From positions 1 through 43,382 of the forward strand of contig CAYTTQ010000016.1 in the NCBI GenBank assembly GCA_964440795.1: DNA of 43,382 bases, given 5' to 3'. Under the pieces are notes generated by a model. The model had not been told where the DNA came from, ran no database searches, and saw only the letters and a list, made by a program, of their open reading frames with translations. How positions within the stretch are numbered: position 1 is the first letter of the stretch; each line of letters begins with the position of its first letter. This DNA is from C00003060 sp964440795 (GTDB lineage Bacteria; Desulfobacterota; Desulfobacteria; Desulfobacterales; C00003060). The position numbers and the translations under genes were made by a program. Positions 30,870 through 38,997 of the stretch are shown here, piece by piece.

Positions 30870-32771
30870 TTAATTCACCACCGCCAAGATATTTCCTTTC
30901 TTCACGGCATCGCCCTCTTTGAAAAAGATCTCTTTAACGGTGCCGGCAACCTCCGAGACCAGGGCATTCTCCATCTTCATTGCTTCCAGGATGACGATGG
31001 TTTGGTGGGCTTCCACCTTATCTCCCACGCCCACTTCATAGCGTACGATCATGCCCGGCATGGGCGCAACGACGGGTGTGCCCTCGATTTCTTCAGGCGT
31101 CGGTGCGGGTGGCGTTGCAGGAGTGCTGACAGGGGTCACCTCGCCGGGAACGGAAGCAGCGGCGGCCACAAGGGGCGGACCGCCGACCTGATTGATTTCC
31201 ACCTTGTGGTATTGACCATCGATGAAAACATCGAAAGTCCGAAGGTCGGCCGCTTTCCGGTCGGCCTCGGCACCTTCAACGTCCGAAACAAGTCCCAGCT
31301 TGGCCTTTTCCACCAGTTCGCGGCGCCTCTCACCTTCCGCTAAAGACATGGGCTGGACCTCTTCCGGCGGTTCCGCTTTGCCGTGTTTCCATTCCAGAAA
31401 CCGCTTGCCCGTTACCGGGTAGAGTGCCACGATAAGCTGTTCTTCGAGATTTTGCGCCAAATCCCCGGTCTTTTTCTGAACTTCTGCTAGCTCCGGTTCC
31501 AATATGTCGGCGGGCCGTGTGGTTATGGGGGTTTCTCCGCGGGGGTATCCTTTCAGGGCCTTTTTTTGCAACTCCCCATCGATGGGGCGGGGCGGCTTGC
31601 CATAAAGCCCGTAGCAATAATCTTTGACCTGGTCGGTAATCATTTTGTACCGTTCATCCGGAGTATCGAAAAGGACATTGTTGACCGTTTGGGTCCCCAC
31701 GATCTGGCTGGTCGGGGTAACCAGCGGAGGGAACCCGAGCTCTTTTCTTACTTGCGGCAGCTGTTCATACACTTCCTCGAGACGGTCCAGGGCGTCCATT
31801 TGACGCAGTTGGCCCACCAGGTTGGACAACATTCCACCGGGAACCTGGTGTATGAGTACGCCGGTGTCAATGACGCTCAACTTGGATTCATTCATCAGGT
31901 GACGGTATTTCGGGGCGATTTTTTCAAAGTATTGACCGATCTCGGAGAGTTTTTGGAGATCGAGGCCCGTATCTCGCGGTGTTCCCCGGAGTGCCACGAC
32001 AATCGGCTCGATGGCGGAATGTGAATTGCGCAAGGCGAAGGGTGCCAGGCAACAGTCCAGGATATCGACCCCGGCTTCGATCGCTTTTAGAAACGTCATG
32101 GGGGCCATTCCGGACGTATAGTGACTGTGTAGTTGAAGGGGGATGGAGATTTCCTTCTTGATCGCTGTCACAAGATCAAAGGCGTCATCCGGCGACATCA
32201 GGCCCGCCATATCCTTCAAACAGATGCTGTCCGCGCCCATTTGTTCCAAGGCCCCGGCCTTTTCCCGATAGTAATCGATGTTAAACACGTCACCGCCCAT
32301 TTTGGCTTCGGTGAGTGAATAACAGATGGTGCCCTGAAAGTGTTTTTCTTTCGCCTTGATGACTTTGACACAGGTTTCGAAGTTTCTAAAATCATTGAGT
32401 GCGTCAAACACCCTAAAGATGTCGATTCCCGCGTCGCAGGCGGTTTCTACAAAAGCCTCGGCAACGTCGTCCGGATAGTTTCGGTAACCCACCAGGTTTT
32501 GTCCCCGTAACAGCATGGAAAAAGGGGTGTTCTTCATGTACTTTTTCAGGGTCTTGGGTCTGTCCCAGGGGTCTTCGTTCAAAAAGCGATGCATGGCGTC
32601 GAAAGTAGCACCGCCCCAGACTTCCACAGCGAAAAAACCGATCCGGTCCATCGCCTCGGCAATGGGAACCATATCCTCCGTTCGCATGCGGGTGGCAAAG
32701 AGCGACTGGTGGCCGTCCCGGAGGGTCAAATCCATGATCTTCACCGGGCGGGGTGCCGTTTGATCAGTCAT
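30870..32771 (-). CDS. Pyruvate carboxylase subunit B / oxaloacetate decarboxylase alpha-type protein
   Basis: A 633-residue biotin enzyme subunit. The start at 32771 has GGGAGA upstream; an in-frame ATG at 32798 is less likely. The N-terminal HMGL-like carboxyltransferase barrel shows MDLTLRDGHQSLFATRMRTED, the lysine region CLKDMAGLMSPDDA and the metal-binding LHSHYTSGMAP. A conserved carboxylase domain follows, then a Pro-Ala-Thr linker and a biotinyl domain ending VILEAMKMENALVSEV. No separate biotin carboxylase of the classical size lies next to it, and no membrane decarboxylase subunits are seen, so a PycB role with the large carboxylase upstream is likely. Confidence 0.88.
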   Translation of the reverse strand: MTDQTAPRPVKIMDLTLRDGHQSLFATRMRTEDMVPIAEAMDRIGFFAVEVWGGATFDAMHRFLNEDPWDRPKTLKKYMKNTPFSMLLRGQNLVGYRNYPDDVAEAFVETACDAGIDIFRVFDALNDFRNFETCVKVIKAKEKHFQGTICYSLTEAKMGGDVFNIDYYREKAGALEQMGADSICLKDMAGLMSPDDAFDLVTAIKKEISIPLQLHSHYTSGMAPMTFLKAIEAGVDILDCCLAPFALRNSHSAIEPIVVALRGTPRDTGLDLQKLSEIGQYFEKIAPKYRHLMNESKLSVIDTGVLIHQVPGGMLSNLVGQLRQMDALDRLEEVYEQLPQVRKELGFPPLVTPTSQIVGTQTVNNVLFDTPDERYKMITDQVKDYCYGLYGKPPRPIDGELQKKALKGYPRGETPITTRPADILEPELAEVQKKTGDLAQNLEEQLIVALYPVTGKRFLEWKHGKAEPPEEVQPMSLAEGERRRELVEKAKLGLVSDVEGAEADRKAADLRTFDVFIDGQYHKVEINQVGGPPLVAAAASVPGEVTPVSTPATPPAPTPEEIEGTPVVAPMPGMIVRYEVGVGDKVEAHQTIVILEAMKMENALVSEVAGTVKEIFFKEGDAVKKGNILAVVN

Positions 32772-32911
32772 GAGTTTTTCTCCCTTGGCTTTTTCCATTA
32801 AGCGTCAATGGTTTTAGATGTTCCAAGGACTGGGCGAACCATCGGCGGTTTCGTCTCCGATGCAGCTGCGCACAAGGCGTTGTGAGCGCCGTAGGCACCC
32901 AACTATGACGA

Positions 32912-33244
32912 CTAGATAAACGTCGGTGGGGTGCCCACGGTGAAATATCGGGCCTGAACATCTCCGATATTACGGGCCCCATGCGGTACATCCGACCTGT
33001 GGCACAGCACGTCACCCGGTTCAAGGACGAACGCCTCGTTTCCAACAATATATTCGATGCGACCTTCCAGGACGATATGGACTTCTTCCCCTTCGTGGAT
33101 ATAGGTTTCCAGGGTTTCTCCCGGCTCGATAGTCGCCACGATGCCTTCCATTTTTTCCGTCTTGAACTTCAAACGAAAGAAGCGGTCCGTCATTTTCCTC
33201 GCCGCCTGATACTGTCCGACGCGCTTCAATATCGGATTGCCCAT
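32912..33244 (-). CDS. Small cupin-domain protein
   Basis: A 110-residue single-cupin protein. Motif 1 is visible as ETYIHEGEEVHIVLEGRIEY and motif 2 as PGDVLCHRSDVPHGARNIG; the histidines and glutamate are suitable metal ligands. Start GGAGGAGATA-ATG is excellent. It lies between the two biotin carboxylase genes, 49 bases after the large one, so it is probably in their transcript. Small cupins may bind metabolites or help regulate; no activity can be assigned. Confidence 0.82.
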   Translation of the reverse strand: MGNPILKRVGQYQAARKMTDRFFRLKFKTEKMEGIVATIEPGETLETYIHEGEEVHIVLEGRIEYIVGNEAFVLEPGDVLCHRSDVPHGARNIGDVQARYFTVGTPPTFI

Positions 33245-33293
33245 TATCTCCTCCTAGACCGTAGTATCTCGCAAGCGAATAGCAACCTCAGGG

Positions 33294-36200
33294 TCAACTC
33301 TGCTCGCTCTCTAATTCAATTCCACATTTTGGACAAAAATCATAATCATCCATCACTTGGGCGTTACAATTGCGGCACAATTCCATGACAGGCCCCAGTT
33401 CCATTAAAAGCTGGCCTTTTTTTACCGGAACCATCTTCTTGTCTTCCTTGTAATCGGCAAACATGACCACGCGCTTTACCACGCCGTCTAAGGGGGCGGT
33501 GACGGCACACTCTGTTTTCATTACAGAGAGATTCATTACTTCCTCACCCGCCCTGACCGCATCTCCTGGTTTCTTGGTCACTTTCCATAGGTCGGCATCG
33601 AAAGGTGCCGCAATGTGAAACGGAATGTCCGGATTGGCCATTTCTTCTTTGCTTTCAGACTCTATGGACGGCGCCACCTTGACGTCTTCCACAAAAACCT
33701 CGTAGTCGAGTTGGTACCTCACCCGCCGCGTGCCCCGACGTCTCACACGACCCACCCGGAGGATCTTTATGGTATGTACTTTCCCATCGGAGGTTGCGAA
33801 TTCACGATCGGTTCCCGGTTTCAGGCCTTCAAACCAGATGTCATCCGGGATGTGATTGGGATCTCCGTATGTTTCCAGATTCTTGATCAATTTCAGCGCA
33901 TCTCCCGGATGATTCAGGTAGTTCACAATTTCGTTTTCCGTCGGCGTCCGGCCGATGTGTTGGGCCAATTCCTTTTCCGTGGCTTCCATATCCACGGGCG
34001 GCAAGAAATTCAACGGGCTTTCCTCCGTCCGTTTGGCCTGGGCGTCCCGCCATTTTTCTCCGAACGCAGAACGATAGACCCAGTCCGCCGGCCAGCCCAA
34101 GGGGAGCTTGCCGAACTTACCCAGAAGGAGGTTTTTGAAGGCATCGTTGGCATGGGAAAAGAGAATCAGCCGGTCCGCCTGGGTCTGATCATCGAGTTCG
34201 TCTTCCGGTGTTCCGGTCACGGCCTTGAGCAGATCAATCATCCGCTGGACTTCCGGCATTCCACCCCGTTCATACGCCTTGGCGGCCATCATGTACCCGT
34301 TGGTCCAGGTGATCTGAGATCCCGGTGTGACATCGTGGTACCGGATAATTTTCCGACACAGTTCGAGGATAAGCAGGATATGGGGCAACAGGAATGCATG
34401 GCCTTGTTTCATTGCCGCTTCCTGGCTGCTCGAAGTGGCCCCGCCGGGCAAACCGTGACGGGTCACATCGTGATCGGGACCCAAAAACGTGGGCCTGCAA
34501 TAGGCATCATACACGGGCATGACTTGCTTTAAGGCAAAGCCGGCCTCCCGGATCTTGTCCTTATCGAGCCGGGTTTTGAGACCGAGTTCGCCTTCCACGT
34601 ATGCGGCTACCGGCAGGACGGCCGCCTGACTGTAAAAGCGGACCGCCGGACCATCGGCGACATCCAATATCTTAGCGCCGGCCTTTGCAGCGCTGCCCAG
34701 AGAGGGGACCGCCAGGCCGTCTGTTTTGTGGCGATGGTATTGAACAACCAGCTCCGGGTATTGGTCCAGAATGGATGAGATCAGGGCGCTGATGAATCGG
34801 GGGGGACAGACCCCGGCCATGTCTTTAAGGCCGAGTATGATCTGTTTTGATGCATCGTCCTTGCCGCAATCCAACACGCGGCCCACCATGGAAAGGATGT
34901 CATCCAGGACCGACAGGTAATGCTCAACGGTAAACCCTTCAGCCCAACTCATGCTGATAGCGGGCTGAAAGATACGGTTTTCCGCCTGCAGGACGATTTC
35001 CGCGAAAGGCACCATGTTTTCGATGTGGTTTAGAAAATCAAAACACCGTATGACGTGATAATGTTTGGCAATCATCCGCCCCGTGCGGGCCATGACTTCC
35101 CTGGATTGGGGAGCGTACCCCAAGATGTTGGTGGACCGTATGAGGATCATTTTCTGGGTATGAGGAGCAAAGCGGTTCCATTCTTCCGCCTCCATCCATG
35201 GGTCGGTCATGCACCCGAGCATGGCCACATGGTAATGAGCGCCCCCGCCGTTTTCGATGGACACATACCCACACTGATCGAGGAGCGGCCCTGTCCGGCG
35301 GTCGTCATAGAGGCGAAATCGGTTTCCCGATTCGGACTGGGTGACGTCTCGCGGCGTCGTGTTACAAAATTCGACATATTCCGAGTTCCGGAGGTAGTTC
35401 AGTACGACCTCCCGGTGATCGTCCGGCTTAAACGGCGGCTCATATGCCTTTTTCTTTCCTTTTCCCGAGGAAGAAACCTGTGTTTGCGGCATGGGACCCA
35501 GTCGGGTGTCTTCAAATTTTCGGTATCGCCCCAGCCCCAGATAGGGATTATGTCCCATGGCGGTGATTTCGGCGATCAACTTGGCGGTTCGTAGGTGCTC
35601 CGACAAGACATCGCGGTAAGACACCAGGTCCGGGGTCTGCCCGATGAATCGGGTATGAATTTCTCCGGCCTTGAATTCGGGGTGGGTGACGATCTTCTTA
35701 TGGAAGGGAACCGTCGTTTTCAGCCCGTCAATGAAATATTCCGACAAGGCCCGTTCCATAATGGCCGTCGTTTTTCCCCAGGTACGGCCATAGGTCATGA
35801 GCAAGGACCCCAGTGAATCATAGGCCTTAGGAAACTCGTAATCTCCGAACACACAAGAGTCGACACGGACGCCCTCACCACCTGGAGAGAGGTATCGGGT
35901 GATGGTCCCTGAGTTGGGCATGAAGTCGTTTTGAGGATCTTCAAAGTTAATCCGGCACTGCATGGCATACCCTTTGGGGGTGAGCTGGTCTTCCGTGAGT
36001 CGCAGTTTTTGGCCGAATGCAATGCGGATCATTTCTTCTACGATATCGATGCCGTAAAGAAGTTCTGTGATGCCGTGCTCTACCTGGAGACGGGTGTTGG
36101 CCTCGATGAAATAGAAATTTCCCTTTTCATCCACCAGGAACTCAATGGTGATGATGGAATCGTATTCCACGGCGGTAACCATCTTGAGAGCCGCTTCTTT

Positions 36201-36974
36201 CAATGCTTGACGCAATTCCGGGGTCATTCCCTTCCATGGAGAGGGCGTGATCTCCAGAAGCTTCTGATATCGCCGCTGGCAAGAGCAGTCCCGTTCGTCG
36301 AGGGCTACCGCGTTTCCGAATTTGTCGCAGATGACCTGTATTTCCAGGTGTCTGACCACCGGGAGAAATTGCTCTACATAAAGGTTTGGGTTGCCGAAGC
36401 TGGCTTCCGCCATGCTGGAGGCGGTGGAAAACTCGTCTGCCAGTTCGTCTTGCGAGTCGACGACCACGACGCCCCTTCCGCCGCCGCCGCCCTCGCTTTT
36501 AAGCATGATGGGAAAGCCGATCTTTTCCGCCAGTTCCTTTGCTTCGTCTACGGAAACCGCGCTGTCAGAGCCTTCGATGACCGGTACGCCGTTGGATTTG
36601 GCCAGGGATCGGGCCTTGACTTTGTTTCCCAGGCTCTTCATGGGTTTTTCGGAAGGACCGATGAAAACAATATTGTATTCTTCGCACATATACGGGAAAT
36701 GGTTATTTTCGGCCGCAAACCCCCACCCGGGATGGAGTGCGGCGATATCCCGTCGCTTTGCAATCCGAACGATTTCTTCTATGTCGAGATACCCATCCAC
36801 AGTGCTTAAACTAAAGGCCTTGTCCGCCTTCGACACGTGAGGTGCTGTTCTGTCGACGGGGGTAAAAAAAGCGGCATACTTGGCACCGATTTCTCTGATC
36901 GTTCGTCCCACCCGAAGGGCGGGTACTCCACGGTTCGCCACGCCGATAGTGACATTCTTAAAATTTGGATTCAT
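33294..36974 (-). CDS. Large biotin-dependent carboxylase, pyruvate-carboxylase-like, with C-terminal zinc ribbon
   Basis: A 1226-residue multidomain carboxylase. Residues about 1-460 are a biotin carboxylase: LHPGWGFAAENNHFPYMC, the ATP loop KSEGGGGGRGVVVVD, LEIQVICDKFGNAVALDERDC and EANTRLQVEHGITE. Residues about 540-900 are a barrel related to pyruvate carboxylase transferase domains but divergent: the usual RDAHQS is TPRDVTQSESGN, while LGLKDMAGVCPPR and VQYHRHKTDGLA keep the lysine and metal histidines. The biotinyl site reads LSVMKTECAV rather than AMKM. The tail is a zinc ribbon (CRNCNAQ, then CPKCG). GGAG upstream supports the start. It may be a pyruvate or acyl-substrate carboxylase; the substrate is uncertain. 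Confidence 0.82.
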   Translation of the reverse strand: MNPNFKNVTIGVANRGVPALRVGRTIREIGAKYAAFFTPVDRTAPHVSKADKAFSLSTVDGYLDIEEIVRIAKRRDIAALHPGWGFAAENNHFPYMCEEYNIVFIGPSEKPMKSLGNKVKARSLAKSNGVPVIEGSDSAVSVDEAKELAEKIGFPIMLKSEGGGGGRGVVVVDSQDELADEFSTASSMAEASFGNPNLYVEQFLPVVRHLEIQVICDKFGNAVALDERDCSCQRRYQKLLEITPSPWKGMTPELRQALKEAALKMVTAVEYDSIITIEFLVDEKGNFYFIEANTRLQVEHGITELLYGIDIVEEMIRIAFGQKLRLTEDQLTPKGYAMQCRINFEDPQNDFMPNSGTITRYLSPGGEGVRVDSCVFGDYEFPKAYDSLGSLLMTYGRTWGKTTAIMERALSEYFIDGLKTTVPFHKKIVTHPEFKAGEIHTRFIGQTPDLVSYRDVLSEHLRTAKLIAEITAMGHNPYLGLGRYRKFEDTRLGPMPQTQVSSSGKGKKKAYEPPFKPDDHREVVLNYLRNSEYVEFCNTTPRDVTQSESGNRFRLYDDRRTGPLLDQCGYVSIENGGGAHYHVAMLGCMTDPWMEAEEWNRFAPHTQKMILIRSTNILGYAPQSREVMARTGRMIAKHYHVIRCFDFLNHIENMVPFAEIVLQAENRIFQPAISMSWAEGFTVEHYLSVLDDILSMVGRVLDCGKDDASKQIILGLKDMAGVCPPRFISALISSILDQYPELVVQYHRHKTDGLAVPSLGSAAKAGAKILDVADGPAVRFYSQAAVLPVAAYVEGELGLKTRLDKDKIREAGFALKQVMPVYDAYCRPTFLGPDHDVTRHGLPGGATSSSQEAAMKQGHAFLLPHILLILELCRKIIRYHDVTPGSQITWTNGYMMAAKAYERGGMPEVQRMIDLLKAVTGTPEDELDDQTQADRLILFSHANDAFKNLLLGKFGKLPLGWPADWVYRSAFGEKWRDAQAKRTEESPLNFLPPVDMEATEKELAQHIGRTPTENEIVNYLNHPGDALKLIKNLETYGDPNHIPDDIWFEGLKPGTDREFATSDGKVHTIKILRVGRVRRRGTRRVRYQLDYEVFVEDVKVAPSIESESKEEMANPDIPFHIAAPFDADLWKVTKKPGDAVRAGEEVMNLSVMKTECAVTAPLDGVVKRVVMFADYKEDKKMVPVKKGQLLMELGPVMELCRNCNAQVMDDYDFCPKCGIELESEQS

Positions 36975-37195
36975 GGAAACATCCTCTCCTTTCCGCTTCC
37001 CGATTTCCAGGGTGCATATCGTTTGGGCCAGTATATTAAATGGCCGGTTGCCCTTTGTCTAGGATTTTCATCAACTTGTGATGAAGCATGGATCGAGCCG
37101 GGCAGTTTGGCCTGGTATTTAAGGCGCTTTTTTGCTAAAGGACACAAAAGATTCATATAAGTAGCATATTTACGCTCCGGTGGGGTTTTGGCGCA

Positions 37196-37771
37196 ATGAT
37201 TGAAATCGGGGTCATACATGGCAGATTTCAGGTGTTACACAATGATCATCTGAAGTACCTGTTGGCGGGAAAATCACGATGTCGTCACTTAGTTGTCGGA
37301 ATAACAAATCCGGATCCGAATCTGACCTGTGCCGAGAGTTCAGATCCCCACAGGAGCGATCCTTTTGCCAACCCTTTGACCTACTTTGAACGTTATCTCA
37401 TGGTTCGAGCGGCATTAAAAGCGGAGGGAGTCAATTCAGACGATCTGTCCATAGTTCCCTTCCCCATTAGTCTTCCGGACCTCTTCAAACACTATGTACC
37501 CCTGAATGCCACTTTTTTTCTCACCATCTACGACGACTGGGGCCGGGAAAAGCTGGAGCGGTTTCGCTCTCTCGGGTTGGATGTTGATGTTTTATGGGAA
37601 CGGCCGTTGGCCGAAAAGGGAATCAGTGGAAACCGCGTCCGTTTGCAAATCATGAAAGATGGCCGGTGGGAAGACTTGGTCCCGGAAGGTACTCGCCGTT
37701 TGATAAAAATGTGGGATATCCCTGCACGTCTCAAAGAGCTTTTTGAGTCTGAAGATCGAAACACGGCTTAG
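37196..37771 (+). CDS. NadM-like nicotinamide/nicotinate mononucleotide adenylyltransferase
   Basis: A 191-residue nucleotidyltransferase. The N-terminus IGVIHGRFQVLHNDHLKYLL has the paired histidine signature of the cytidylyltransferase-like fold in the NadM variant (GRFQxxHxxH). The C-terminal ISGNRVRLQIMKDGRWEDLVP corresponds to the ATP-binding ISGTxxR region, with N for T. It would adenylate NMN or a related mononucleotide, or serve in salvage; the specificity is not certain. It lacks a clear ribosome binding site and stands divergent from the large carboxylase gene. Confidence 0.78.
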   Translation: MIEIGVIHGRFQVLHNDHLKYLLAGKSRCRHLVVGITNPDPNLTCAESSDPHRSDPFANPLTYFERYLMVRAALKAEGVNSDDLSIVPFPISLPDLFKHYVPLNATFFLTIYDDWGREKLERFRSLGLDVDVLWERPLAEKGISGNRVRLQIMKDGRWEDLVPEGTRRLIKMWDIPARLKELFESEDRNTA

Positions 37772-37823
37772 ATGTTCCCACTTAGCGCAAAGATCTCTAT
37801 GAACTTCCTTTTCACTTGCCCGC

Positions 37824-38228
37824 TTACGACATCAGGCGCTTAAACAGACTTCTTTTCTTCCAAGATTCTCCAGCGGTAAAGGTTCGTTCCCGCGTTATGC
37901 CGGCGTCAATGGCGTTCCGGAACCGTTTTGTTAGTTTCAAGCGGTTCAGATAAGTGAAAGGGGATTTTGAAATCTTCGCTCTTCCTGCCATGGCGGCTTC
38001 AGGGTTAAAGAGCAAGTCCAGCACGTGGCTCGTAGGGGTGGCACCTCCTAGAAAATGAGCGCATCCGGCGCAATAGGTGACGATCCCATTCCCGTTGGTT
38101 TCCCGCTTTTTCAGGGTCCGCCATTTTTTGGCATAATCGGGGGGTTACGAATTCCACAGATCCCCCTTCGCCGCAGCACAGCGTCTTTTCCCCGTGGTGG
38201 GGCATTTCTTCGATTGAAAGTCCCTTTC
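37824..38228 (-). pseudogene. Truncated, frameshifted CCG-domain (Fe-S oxidoreductase) gene
   Basis: The C-terminal part of a CCG-domain protein (heterodisulfide reductase D/GlpC-like) is readable on the - strand. LSIEEMPHHGEKTLCCGEGGSVEF (split here as LSIEEMPHHGEK and TLCCGEGGSVEF) is followed by a one-frame shift near 38130, after which the next frame continues IVTYCAGCAHFLGGATPTSH and VLDLLFNPEAAMAG to a TAA at 37824. The N-terminal half, with its first CCG motif and any ferredoxin domain, is gone; the homology ends about 38228. It is clearly a remnant, not a functional gene. Confidence 0.82.
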
Positions 38229-38289
38229 GGTTCCATAATGAAATCATGACCTGTTGCGTCATCCCGCCTATAGCCGAACGGAGGTTATT

Positions 38290-38997
38290 ATGAAAGCATC
38301 CCATGGGGTTGAACTCATAATTGCGGAGAATCTTACTCGGATTTATTCTGCAGGGACGACCGAGGTGATCGGCATCCAAGACATCGATCCGGTCATTCGT
38401 GCCGGAGAGCTGATCGTGCTCAAGGGAAACAGCGGATCCGGAAAGAGCACTTTGCTGGGTCTTCTGGGCGGATTGGACCAACCCACGCGGGGACGGCTCA
38501 TAGTGGACGGACGGGATCTTCAGCGGGCAAGCCGGAAGGAGCTGAATCGATATCGAAGGGACGTGGTCGGCATGGTCTTTCAAACCTTCAATTTGTTGCC
38601 GACCTTAACCGTCCAGGAAAATGTCTGCCTTCCCGGTTTGCTGGCTGGCAGAAAGTATGCCGAGGTCCGAGAAGAAGCCGATAAGTTGTTAAAATGGCTT
38701 AATATCGGATCCCGGGGGGATCGTTTCCCCGGCCAACTTTCGGGGGGAGAAATGCAACGGGCGGCGATTGTCCGGGCATTGATTAATCGACCGGCCATTA
38801 TTTTAGCCGACGAACCGACCGGAAACCTGGACAGTCGTAACGGCGAAGCCGTAATGGCACTCCTGGCCGAGCTGAACGCCCGCCTGAAAAGCACGGTTGT
38901 CGTTGCCACGCACAGCACGCTGGCAGACCCGTATGCCGCCCGGCGGATCTGTTTAAAAGATGGGTCCGTCACGGAAATATCGGTATGCACGGCCTAG
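38290..38997 (+). CDS. ABC transporter ATP-binding protein (LolD/MacB type)
   Basis: A 235-residue ATPase of the family that works with FtsX-type permeases. Walker A is LKGNSGSGKSTLLGLLGG, the Q-loop FQTFNLLPTL, the signature LSGGEMQRAAIVRAL and Walker B IILADEPTGNLDS, with the switch His in VVATHS. All are intact. The ATG at 38290 is five bases after CGGAGG; an in-frame start at 38254 lies upstream of it. It overlaps the permease gene by 13 bases. The usual roles are lipoprotein or lipid release and envelope stress. Confidence 0.92.
   Translation: MKASHGVELIIAENLTRIYSAGTTEVIGIQDIDPVIRAGELIVLKGNSGSGKSTLLGLLGGLDQPTRGRLIVDGRDLQRASRKELNRYRRDVVGMVFQTFNLLPTLTVQENVCLPGLLAGRKYAEVREEADKLLKWLNIGSRGDRFPGQLSGGEMQRAAIVRALINRPAIILADEPTGNLDSRNGEAVMALLAELNARLKSTVVVATHSTLADPYAARRICLKDGSVTEISVCTA

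Noticed and set aside
35931..36809. Long + strand ORF (292 codons) opposite the large carboxylase
   Set aside because: It is the antisense of a strongly conserved biotin carboxylase domain and has no family features of its own.
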